Of a stretch of DNA of 64,000 nt, positions 39,001-52,190 are shown in pieces (positions within the stretch are counted from its first letter, which is position 1; the number at the start of each line of letters is the position of its first letter). Both the position numbers and the translations under genes were made by a program. Origin of the DNA: Schistosoma haematobium (lineage: Eukaryota; Platyhelminthes; Trematoda; Strigeidida; Schistosomatidae); assembly GCF_000699445.3 (NCBI RefSeq), contig NC_067197.1, positions 11,042,152 through 11,106,151 on the forward strand, in the 5' to 3' direction. The notes beneath the pieces were generated by a model. The model was not told the DNA's origin and made no database searches. It worked only from the letters and a program-made list of their open reading frames with translations.

Positions 39001-42000
39001 AATTCAAAGTTGAAAAATTCACATCTATCATTAACAGTAACTAGCATATTTGTAATATTTCAGTGGGTAGGAAATCGAATTTGTAATCTTTTACTACGTA
39101 GTGCAAGTCTATGCTTCAGAGAATAAATAAATGACCCGATTAAATTAACAAAAGTAAGCAGCGCAGAAAAAAGCTGTAAGATATTTAATACAATCAAAAC
39201 AGCCCTAATTATGTCGCAAATTTATTATTTTATTATCATAAATCATCCACTTAGTGCTTGATTTATCTCAAAATATAAAGTTCAACCTTAAATATATTAC
39301 TTACAAATGCTATTAAAGGTGTTAATAACTAGAAAATGTAGAGGATTGCATAAAACCTTCCTTTTTAAAAAATACTCTAACTCTTCGTTCACATGTACAC
39401 TTGACACAGGCAATTGACATCCCAGTTAGCCTCATCCATAAAGGGTACAATAATGGGACAAAAAATGTCGTTATTTAACCTTTATATGACGAAACACGTA
39501 CCAAGCTCTTGTAGGCTAGGCTTCTAACTCTGTCTTCTTAAGTGTTTGGTCAGTTGATATTACCATCGGAAATATCTGTCTTCAATTTATTCATATTCAA
39601 ATTGAAAATCTCTGAAATTGAGTCTGTCAGCAGCATACAATAAATTAGTGAAAACAGACGTAGTAAAAATTGTCAGACATAGAATAATCTCCATATCTCT
39701 CTATCTTTAAAATAGAGTGTCATAAATGAGGTATTTTTGTCTTTTTCTTCTTGAGTATTTCCGTAGTTTGATCTAGAATATCTTCCTTTACAGTTGCGTT
39801 CATCAAACATTGCTGAATAAAGTAATAGTAGTATCATCCTTTCTAAATATTTTTATCATCTTTTTTTACCAATTAAATTCTTAAGGCTGAAACTTTGTCA
39901 ATCGCAGCTTCAGATGATTCACGTATTGCTCCATCAGAAGTTAGCACTATCAATTTAACATCTAGTCAACCAAGTTCAACACAGTTGGATAATCCATATG
40001 AACTATTATTTGCTTCTATTGCAAAATATGTAGGCGAAAATGATCGTCCATTAGCCCCAACATTTACTCATCTACCATCTAGAGAGGTTGGTTGTTTGTT
40101 GATTTATTCTTGTTTGATTAATTTATGAAAGGTGGCTTAACTGATTTTAATTGAATAATCTTTTTGTTGTGCAACTAACTGGTAGTAACATTTAGTAAAA
40201 CTGAAATATACATTCATTATTTATTAGCTATCAGGTCGTTGTGTGTGTATTCAGATGACAGTTAAGGTCTTTAATGTGATTTATCTATGTCTTGTTCAGA
40301 ATAAAAAGTCTGTGTTAGTTTATGTCTCCTACTTTTGTTCACCTGATGAAATGATTGTACTCTTTTCTTTCAAAACAGATGCAAACCAGTAACCCTGGAC
40401 ATCGTATATTGGTTATGATATAAGCACTTCTCATAGAGTCGTTGAAGAAAGTTAGGGCATTAGTCCTTGAAATCACTAACTTCTAGTCTTAACGTTGTAG
40501 GTAGATGCAGACTGCTTGGTTGGGGTCCGCGTAACTATCGTAACCAATGGTTGGAGACTTTGGGTGATATGTCTCAGAATCGATCACAATGGCGTCGGTG
40601 TAGACACTCTGTTTTCCATTAAACTATGAGATTAAAATTGCTTTATATCTTTCTACCAACTAATTCTTTGTTCCTGTACTATATCATTATATGCAATTTT
40701 TCTTTTATGTATTACCACCATCGAATCAACTACTTCTATGAATTTGGTGTTCATCTTGTGCTAATGAGGTGTGGCAACTTGGATGTATGTGCCTGGTCCT
40801 ACGTTGTAGCTGACTGACTGGCGTAGAGTCATTTATTTATTTATTTCAACACATAAACTTTAGTTCAAGAGGGCACCAAATATATATGCGCCACACCATA
40901 TTTGTGTGTGTGTAGGCTGTGATACTGCCCGGGTGCCCAGACCGAAGCAGGTGGTTTTCTTAGGGGGCCACACCCTGAGCCTTTGACCTAAAGGTCTGAC
41001 CCACAAGGCAGTGGAGCATCGTGAGGAGATGCAGTCCCATGGTAACCGGTGACCAACGATTCGTTCATACGCCATTTGTTCCTTCAGGATACTGGAGCCC
41101 ATGTGCACTATTGGTTTGGAATCAGGGTTTTCCAACTCTCTTAGGTGGACTCTCCATGTTCACCAACCCGGTTAAGGCGCCGAACGTCCGCTTTTCGTCT
41201 TCTCAATTTCGTAAACAACACCAGTGGTACGAGAAGGCAATGAGTAGGACTTCCCTGGTAGAGGGTGTATACGTGTGGCCATGTGAGAGCATTTCGAGAG
41301 GGAGAGCGGACTTTCCCCACTCTCGGTCATACCAGGGCATTTGGGGGCAGAGTCATTTACTACGCAACGTAGTATAAATATTTGATTTTATTGTAACTAT
41401 GTGAACAATTAAAATATGGACTGTATGCTGTTATTCTTTAATTAATCAATCTTTTTCTCCATTTCAGCTTTATCCTGTGTACTACGTTGTTATCAAGGAG
41501 CCAATTGACTTAAGAATGATTGCCAGACGGATTTCGTCTGGAAAATATAATTCCATGGATGAGTTGGAAAGAGATTTTTTACTGTTAACTCGGAATGCTA
41601 AAACTTTTAACGAACCAAAGTCAGTTATCTACCAGGTTGGTTTGAGAATTAATAATTTTGTTTTGGACTACCCGTATTTGTGTTTTTGTTGGCTTTCCTT
41701 TCACAGTCATTATGTACCAAGTAAGAACCTCATAATCCAACTAGTTTGGTTCATTGTATCATTAAAATGAACAATTCTTATAGCTAAAGGACCTCGTTTA
41801 GTTTAATAATTAATATACTTACAACTTCTAATGTCACATTTATTCTTCAGGATGCAGCAACATTGGCCAGAATTTTGAAGGGTAAACGTAGTGAAGCAGA
41901 ACATCCTCCAGTTCGAACTAACCGGGAGCGTGGAAAGTAAGTGGGTAAAAGCTTTCATTTACATCTCGAGTTTGTTCCTAACAATATCCAACTATATGTT

Positions 42001-45000
42001 TTCATCGTTTGTCTTAATATACGTTTTTGTGCCACTTAGGCTTTCAGCTCATAATAATGTATGCATCATTTTTCTTTTTAAATTTAAGGCGTGCATCTCG
42101 TTTAAATTACATACCACATGAGGTTGTGGAGCAGTTTGCTTCAATGCCTGACTTATCTGATCCTCCGGACAGTTCAAGCCAAATAGATGAATGTACTGAA
42201 GCAGCTTTTGAACTTTCTGGGGATGATGAGGATACTCGAGCAACTGGTACATCTCAAAGCTGTTCATCTGTAGCTTCAATGTCCATAAAAAGAAAACGTG
42301 GACGCCCTCGTCGTAATCCCTATCCTGAAGATACAATAAAACGAAGTCCATCAAGAGAACCTCTTTCTCCAGCAAGCATGCATTCTCAGTATAGTACAAG
42401 TGCAACTGGTGAACTAGGTGGAACTAATTTACCACATTCATGTGCTTCACGAGCCCATAGACGCTTACAAGAAAAACTTTTACAAGTCGTATTGGATGCT
42501 CTTAATGAAGATGGTCAACCAATGTCAACACCATTTTTCCGACTTCCTTCTAGAAGGTGTGTGCGTAATATGTATTTGGAGATAACATTGTTCTTCAAAT
42601 TCACACGTATCATCTTTTACCATACTTAATCATTTGTTTTCGGTTTTTCGTTTCAGATTATATCCTGACTACTATGAGGAGATTACCAATCCATTATGCC
42701 TCTCGAGTATTAAGAAGAAAATTAAGGTAATTGTTTCTATTATTACTATGAGGGATTTATGGAGATTGTAGTATTTATACAGTTAAAATCATGAACTGAT
42801 CTTAGCTAGATCATCATTGGAAATCTGCAAGCGCTGGACAGCATGGGAGTCTTGAGAAGTGCTCATCCACGATTTCAGACGTGGGGATCAAACCAATACC
42901 TTTTGTCTTGGGCACGGATGCTTAACCTCTAAACTACTGAGCTCGTGATCCAACAGTGTTAATGTGGAGCATTAGTCAATCTATGATCTTGCCCAACCCC
43001 TTATCCACTGCCTGCGGTGGATAACTGTCTCACGTCACACACAGGCTGAACTCCACTGATCACGGCTCCTCACTAGAACTCCATGAGTTACATATTGGAA
43101 CTAGTCACTATTGAGCATTGGATTATTATTAATATGGGAGATTTGTGGAGATTGTATTATTATTAATATTATCCTGTATTCTTTTTAGACGAGTTGTATT
43201 GATTAATTGGTTAATGTTGGATATATTTTACGAATTGCGCCTAATTTTATGTGAATTAAATAGATCATCAATCTTATTTTATATTCAACTACTTTTTTTC
43301 AGAGATATGAATACACTTCATTAGATACTGTTCTCATGGATTTAGATATAGTATTCAACAATGCTCAACAATATAATGTTGAACAAAGTGCAATACATCA
43401 GGATTCTATTCGTTTGCAAGAGATTGCCCATAAAAAGTGTATAGAACTTAAGAATTCAGAAATAGCAGTAAGTTGTTCACTTATGATAATGTTTGTTACT
43501 CCTAGTTAAAGCATCCATAACTCTTTGTCATTAGTGAAAAAATCTCATTCTAAATCTTCTATTCATATGAATCAATTTACCAGTAAATTTTCCACACTCT
43601 AGAATTATTTATCACAATCTGTCTGTGAATTAAAATCACTCCCATCTTTTGTTTGCTGCATCAATGCCTACTTCTCTGAAAATGCCTTGAATATGTTTAC
43701 ACATTCAAGTATATCCCATTCCACAAGTGAGATTATAGGAACTTTAAATGTTTACTCGTTTTTATTACTGAACCCACTAAATAAACCTCTCTAACTGGCA
43801 TTACTTTACATTGATACCAACCCTGGAAACCTTAACTAATTTGAATAATATCTAACACGAACAGTAGATCACAAAATAACCTGGCACGTATAATATGGTA
43901 GATCTTAATGAATTATCGTAATAGTTTTTGCTTTTGTTGTTCTGTTATTATTATTTTAACCATAATAATAATTATGTTAACTAAACTCTGTCTTATGTCT
44001 GTGAAAGAAGCTAACAATTTGTATGATTATTTTCTCATTCATATTTCGTAGTTGAACATTAAACCAGATAATCCAGATACAGTTCCATTCAGTCCTAATG
44101 GAAATAATCTAACTGTATCATCAACTACACTGTCAGAAGGCATAAATTATCCACAATATGATCAAACTCCACTTAGACGATCTGGACATCAATTAGTTAC
44201 AGGAGAAGAGGCTACTTTAAAAAGACTGCAAAATTTATACAAAACTGTTTACTATTTTCGCGCAGTAAGTTGTTTCTTGCTTTCTTCTTACAGACATAAT
44301 TTCATGTATTATATAGTTTGATTTATTAATATTTTCCAAACTATTAATTTCTACTATCTAGTTGTAATACTTTCTTCTCTTTGATCCTGTGTTTAATTAG
44401 AACGATGGACATTATCCTCGAGATACATTTGTAAGCTTACCATCAAGGGATGTACATCCAGATTATTACCAAGTAATTTCTAATCCAATAGATTTAACAA
44501 TGATCAAACATAAAATGGATGAAGGAAAAGTAAGCTTTTATAAGAATTATATTATATTACATTTGTTTATTGATAGATAATTCCGTTTATTAACTGTTCA
44601 CTGTGTTGAATGATGGTAGCTCAGTGATTTTCACATAATCAACTTTCAAACATTGGCTCACATGTTCAGAGTTGACACTAATCGAGTAGTTGGATAATGC
44701 AATGTCATATTGATTGTAAAATATTGGGTAGTTGGATGACAGAAGATTATAATAATCAAAATAATTACTCGAAAAGTTCAATTAAACAATTGCTACATTA
44801 TATAATATCTAAAAAATATTGGCAAAATACTTTGATGAAAGGTCAGTATTGTGGTAGCTATGTAAGAATAAAAAGACGGATATTGAGAATATGTAAAATT
44901 ACAAAAAGAAACTAGCTAAGAAAATTGTTTTAATATTTTTGAAAAGGTGTAATCAATCCAAGTTTAGCTAAACTCACTCCTATATCGATGGGCAAGGTAA

Positions 45001-47037
45001 CTAGAGTGGTTATACAAACTTCCTTTGAATGCAAATGTTAGATTTTTGAATGTGGATTTTGGTAGCTTCAGCAATGTACAAAAGACTAACTCTTAAACCA
45101 TTCGGCAAATTTGATGGGATTTGGTGAATAATGGTAAAAGCTTTATTCATGTCACCTTGATGTCCTGTGCCCATCATGTGAGCAATAATAGAACTCTTAG
45201 CCACTTTTACCTGTCCTTTGCTCAACCAAGATGGATAGTGTTTCGTTGTATAGTGATGGAGTTGCTGAATTTTACACCCTATATACAACTGACTTCACAG
45301 GAGCAGTCGAATTGCTAAATACACATAGACTTAGAAAATTCAAGGAGTTCGTCTTTAGTGGTGCTTTTCATTATCGGACGACTGTATATGTCAATGTATA
45401 GCCATAATGAAAAACTAGTGGAAAGGAAATTTTACTCTATTCGTTCTTTTTAATAAATGCCAATATGAGAATTTTCATTGTACTCGAATTTCCTCTATTG
45501 TATTTACTGTTCTGCTAAAACCCTCAAAATATAGTTCTTATTGTCTGTGCAAAAGTATAGGGTTATGCGAACAAATAGTTCCAAAAGTGTTAAACTGGTG
45601 TGCTGAACCCCTTAAGCAGGTAAGTATATACATTATATGGCTAGCAGGCAATCGGAGTATAATTCAGATAAGCCGAAGCATAAAAATCGCATATTATGTC
45701 CTATGCCGTCATTTACTTCTCTAAGTCTACCACTATTTGTAATGAATGATCTGTGTTGGGGGTTCTAGAACCCCAGAACTCACTTGGTTAATGTCTTATT
45801 CTTTTAATTTTATTTTTGAAAATTGGACTTGTTTTTGCTCCGAAAGCACCCATTTTCACCTTCATATTGTATTTCTTACTTGGGAGGACCTTAAATATCA
45901 TTGGTTAGTTGTCTCTTTTAATATGCTATTTTGTACCGTTCCTCAAGGACATTTTTATGCTGTATATATACGCTTGAGTTGTTATTGTTCGTGCTTCTGC
46001 CTGCTTGTGGAATACATTTTCCCTCTTCTGAATGAAGACTTCTCTCTCTTGTTGGCTGTTCTGGGATTCATCGATACAGTTAGCTTATTTGGTCATTGTG
46101 TCTCTTAGTCTTTGTTCCATTCTCAGATTTATGTGAACTCGTAATCTCTTCAAACGTAACAATTCGAGAACGCTTCTCTTTGCTTAATATACGTGAAATA
46201 TCAGACTGACGAATTCCAACATACCTTTCTACTCCTTGTAGACTTCAGAGTTGACCAATATTAAGAACTCTGTTAAATGCTGATAAATTTAAATATTTTT
46301 ATGAGACGATTTATAAATTTTATTTTTCAGCGTATAATCAAATCTCACATTAGGTATTCTAATTTTACAGAGATCTCTCTCATTTTCTCTTTTATTCCCG
46401 CATATCTTTCTCAGTACTCGTCACACGATGAAATGGTTCTTGATCTTCAATTGATGTTTAACAATGCTTGGAATTATAATGAAGAAGGTTCGTCAGTTTA
46501 TAATGATGCAAAGCTTTTGGATTCGATTGTTAAAAAGCGCTTGAGGACTTTTGTCTCATATAATGGCAATGTTAATCGACCAATAACTTCTCGTAGTTCA
46601 CTTACTACGGAACCGTGAGTTTCACTTCTCTTCTTGCAGTTGATATGGATCAAAATATTGTTGGAGGTATTTTTCAGTATAAATCTCTAAGGTCAAAGTT
46701 GTGTTACATCAAAAACAAACAGTCTATTACATACTTGTGTTCTTGTTCCTTGTATTCAGACAAATAACAATTAGATCATAAATTTGCGAAGGAAAGCATG
46801 TCAGCATCGTCACTACTAACAACAAACAGACGATGGTGATAATCGTGTAGCCTGTTATTTTAATGTGTTGATTGTGGACATGTTATGCAATAAAACAAAG
46901 GATGCCTTATTACAAACTAACCACTGTCCAGTCATGCGGATCAAAAAAGATTTCTTAGTGGTGAATATGCAAGAAAATCTTGCTACGCTTGTGCTGGGAA
47001 TTATATATTGTACCAAAATATAATATTGAATAGTGCT

Positions 47038-47078
<41 letters not shown>

Positions 47079-50000
47079 TAATAATAACAATCTATAACCT
47101 GTTTTATGCCGACAGTATGGTTTGTGTGAAAGAGGGAATGTTAGTCTTCACAGGTTGTTCCAAAGCTCGGTTTCTATTCTTCTCAAGGACATTAGGTCGT
47201 TATCAAATCTCTGTCATCACAATGATATAATATTTGCATATTATCTGACGCTGAGAAATTATTATATCAATAGTGTATTCAAAGCTCCTTTCACATATTG
47301 TACACATTTGTATCATGTCCCTCACTTTGTGGCTGACAGACCAACATGCACAGGTGATTTGAGCTGCTGATTCATTATTATCGCAAAAGGTTTCATCAGC
47401 GGAATTAATGTGTGAAAATGAAATCCTCATTCAAAAATTATATTTTGTCCCAACATTTAATTTAGCCCACTTCCATATCTAATGAAATTATAATTTCTGT
47501 ATAAGCATCATTAAAGATTGACTAAATTGTTAGTGTGATTCTCCGAATGAGCTTGGATTATAAAAAATTCTAATAAACAGTAGCTTAATGTTTCATGCGT
47601 CGTAAATCCACCTTCTTTGTGCTGTCATTAACTGTGTATTGTTTCTAGTTTATGCCGTATGGGTGATCCGAAGATTTAAAACGTTGTTCAAACCCGCGTA
47701 AAATTATTCTTGTTATTTAGATGTCTTGATTTTCTCAGTTTTTTAAATTTCATGTTTTACATGTAACAAAAACCTGAATATTTCTGTTTCATTTCAGAGG
47801 AAATCAACGTGACATAAATATTGAGTAACAGAATAGGGCAGTAATTCTTCCCTTACCTTTAGTCTACAGACTGATTCACTCATTTTAACGAATTCACTTC
47901 ATTAATTTGCGTTTATGTCATTTAACCAGTCTCCTTCATTGGTGAATTATCATTTCTGTAAATTTTTTTTTCATTCTCTATAAATTCATCCCAACTTTCA
48001 TACTTAATTTTTAAATTTACGTTAAATTTAGTTTAACACAACAGTTGGATGGTTCAAATATTCAGTCACATGCTAGTTTAGTCAATACTGTTCCTGCTGT
48101 TCATCATCAACAATCTGGTCAACCAACTTGTTCACTCTTACAACGTGTCATGTTGGAGCTTTTTCAGGCAGTTCGTGAATATCAAATCAACGGGAGAGTT
48201 TTATCTAATCCGTTTATGCGTTTACCAACTAGAAATGAGCTTCCAACTTATTATGAGTTTATTAAGAAACCCATAGAATTACAAAGTGTGGCTAAACAAC
48301 TGGTTCAAATGAAATATACGGATTTTGAAGAGTTCGCTGGTGAACTTTTTCTGATGTTTGACAACGCATGCAGATTTAATGAACCTGATTCACAGATTTA
48401 TGCGGTGAGCTTGATTTTCCTACCTAGCCATTCATTCAACTTTTTACTATCTCTAAAACTGGTAATACATTATTAAATTTTTCTGTGATTTAGGATACAC
48501 TGATACTTCATCGGGTTTGTCTTGCCAAGCGATCATTATTATTGTCTGCCCATCAGCAGTCACTTTCAATACCTCCATGTGTTGCTCCTGATGTTTCTAC
48601 TGGCTTACGTCGTCTGCTGACTAATCTTCATAATGCAATGTTAACGGCTTGCGATGCAGATGGTCGAGGATTAGTAGATTCATTAATAGCTGGTGATGGT
48701 ACTGAATCTATGCTTACTTCAGTGACTGCAGCTCGTTTGGCTGCGCTTCATCGTGCAGTGGCAGAAGGTTCTTATCATCGTCTTGATAGTCTTCAGTCAG
48801 ACTGGCTTGGGATATTGGCTAGAGCCCGAATCGGAGAAGGATCTGATCAACCAGCGGAAGTGAAAAATCCTTGCCCTACTAAACAACAACGATTAGATGC
48901 TGCTGAATTAGCTCACCGTTGGGTTCGTCTTAGGGATGAATTATGCCATCGGAGATCGGGAACTCAAACTTCACCAAATAATGAGTCTGGATCTGTATTA
49001 CCTTCTCATGTGGTTTTGTACAGTCCTGCCTTGTCGTATACAGAAGCAGCCTTAGAACGTGATATTACTGAAGAAAATGCAAACCATAAACTTCCAGTTT
49101 ATGATGATGAGAACGGAGAAGAAACTTTAAATCCACTTTCAGATGGAGAATGCGAATTGAAAGTATGCTTTTATTATGATTACTTTTTCAGTATTATCCA
49201 ATAGTATTATAGATAATCGGGGTCTATACAGTTTTCACACTTAAACTAAGTCTCAATTTATGGTGTCAGTTTTGCATTTTTTTTGCATTCTGTGTAGCAT
49301 CTTTATATTACTGTTGTTTATCTGTAACGTAGAATGTATTATATCTATGTGATCTGAATTAGTTTTTCGAAATCCTTTACAGCACTTCATCATGAGGGGT
49401 TTCGAAGATTAAGCTGTTTACTTTGTACTTATGCAAAAAAATTAAAATTTTCCACTCATAATTCAGTAAATAATTATTTTGTAATCAAATATTTCTTTAA
49501 GCATTTCGAAGCACGTGGTCAAACGTATCATGTTGGAGATTATGTATATGTTGAACCGATGCGACCCAATGTTACTCAATGCCATATTGGTCGCATAACA
49601 CGTATTAGCCGGGTAGAGCATTCGCTGTCCAAAATCGAAGAACAAATACCTAATAAAGATCAATCGAAAAGGGAAAACAGTTGTGATAACATTGAATCGT
49701 CTGTGAAGGTCGACCATCCTTATACAATCAATGTTCGACTGTCTATGTATTTACGACCAGCTGAAGCACATCCTTCACGTCGAAGGCGTCTTTTAGCCGC
49801 TGAAGTTTTTCGTACAGCTCTTGGTGAGACAGTTCAAATTAATCAAATAATGGGACGTTGTCTTGTGATGCATATTTCGCAATTCATTCGTTACAAGCCA
49901 AAAGTTAGTTAACAATTATAAACTTTGTCGTTTGTAAGAAAATATCAAAGCATCATTCACTGTTGTACTTAAAAATAACTATAAATTTCAACTTATAGAT

Positions 50001-52126
50001 GAGGCTTGTAAACATCTCTCTAGTCTTTTAACGTTCTGATGAATAGAAACGTTCAAGTTTGACCATTAGTTGGAAACGGGTACTAGGTAAAGATGGCAAA
50101 TCCATTGATGAAGTAGTGAAACTTCATCAGTTGAGATGGCTGGGACACGTGTTACGTATGCCCAACTACCAACTGCCTCGACGTGCGTTGTTCAGTGGTA
50201 TAGGAGTAGGTTGGAAGAAAGCTAGGGGTGACCAGACCAAAACATGGCATAAGTCCATGAAGTCACTGACAACTGGACTGAGTCATGCTGGTAGGTGTAG
50301 ACTACCTGGTTGGGGACCGCGAATTGATAGCAACCGATGGTTAGAGACCCTGGATGACATGGCTCAAAATCGTTTTCAATGGCGCAGGTGCATCCACTCT
50401 TTGTGTTCTTCTAAATTCTAATCTCCTGATTCTTCATTGTCTCTTTTTCTCTTCTCAAATTTATTTCACTGGATTATACTCTTTAAATAACATCTCCAAA
50501 CCCTAATCTTTCCGATTACTGCTAATACCCCTACTACCTCTAACACTATGGGATTTGAATCGACAACGGCATCTCTGTGCTAATGTGGTATGGCAACTCG
50601 AACTGATGTACGTACGTACGAAGTTCTACGTTGTTACTGACTGACTGACTGATTAATTTGTGATAATGATGGTGTGATAAATCCGCCATATAGATTAACA
50701 ATATAATGAAGAAATAGGAAATGGAAAACGAAAAAAACACATCTGATAAATAATAATCTAAATTCTTGCTATCAGTGTATTATTACTAACCCAGTTACCG
50801 TTTAGACAGATTTGTATATTTGGCTATGAATCAGATTTCAAGTGTGATGGGAGCTGGTGATACTAACCGTCTACCCGAATAGAGAAGTAGGATGAGCTGG
50901 TTCTTAACCTACAACTCAATGGCTGAATTTTCGTTTCCTTAACTGTTGAGCCACCACTCTTACTCTGTTGACATAGTGAATATCTTTCGATCATCTCGGT
51001 CACTGCAAATTTATTAGCTGGTATTTTCTGTACATGTACTTAAGCTCAATTTATTTATTTATTATTTGTTGACATTAAACAGAATTACCTCTTTAAGTAT
51101 ATCATTAGAAAATGTTCCTAGTATTCAAATTTCATTCCATTTGATAGTCATTGTTTCATATCACTTAACTAAGAGGAATAAAGTGGACTTCTGTTTTGTA
51201 TATTTGCCGTGGGATGTGTATTTGTTTTTTTTGCTAGCCCTATTCATGATTTAGGTCGACAAATATCTACTTAGTAATAGTAAGTAAGTCCATTGCGGAT
51301 GACTGACTGGTATATACATGTGCAAAGATGAATAGTGACTGGCAGTGGAATCCAGGACGCGCATTTCGTCTTATTTGGAACTCGTCAAGTAGATGTACCT
51401 GTATCTCATAGTTGGTGTTCACTCTGAGTGAACATCAATAGGAAGATTTAAACAAACAATACCAAGTGAATTTGGTATATATATGGTTTCGAAACATGGA
51501 AGTCAGTTTTATTTTCCGTGAAAGTGATTCTTAATTTTTATGTTTAAGAATGTTGAAATGGTAGAGATTTGCATCGTTAAATAATTTAAACATTTAATTA
51601 AAACTACACTCCACTACACTACCAGTAGTATTTTCTAACCTGTCTTTAAATATTTTTATTTTTAATGTGTACTTGCTTTCTCTTCCTTTTAGAATCTTGA
51701 AGAACGTGATGTATTTATTTGTGAATCTCAGTTCTCCATTACATCCCAGTTATTTACGAAAGTCAGGGTAGGTTAAGAAAATAATAAAGTTTGATTCATT
51801 TCTTTTTGTGACTTATGCAATATATTCTTATATTAAGGTTTATTTATTGTTTATTGAATCCACATGAAATCTGGTATAACTGGGCGCCCAAAAATAGTAC
51901 GTGCTACACAAGTAAGATTTGCGGGAGTCCAATCAGAAACGTGGTTGCTGGAAATATGCATTGAAAAGAATATACATTAATCGGATGTCGATTCCTGAAC
52001 TGCTAACATCTAACTGGCGACCACCCGATGTTTATCACAAGGGTCGTTCAATAAATAAGGAAACTTGTTGAAATACTTTGTGCTGAGAATTCTATATCGT
52101 ACCAAAAATATAATACTGAATAAAGC

Positions 52127-52190
<64 letters not shown>

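Noticed and set aside
40860..41377. Frames on both strands (91 and 118 codons) as genes in intron 5
   Set aside because: They coincide with repeat R2, whose second copy at 19545-19825 does not keep the frames.
45746..46108. 120-codon plus-strand open frame, hydrophobic, looking like a membrane protein
   Set aside because: It lies within the possible LTR in a polybromo intron, its hydrophobicity follows from T-rich sequence, and no family is recognised.
46277..46414. Upstream extension of exon 13 in the same open frame
   Set aside because: A good acceptor at 46411-46414 joins exactly to the bromodomain 4 frame; the extension does not fit a bromodomain.
47037..52190. CRISPR-like regular repeats
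   Set aside because: These are simple AAT microsatellites in a eukaryotic intron, with no spacers.
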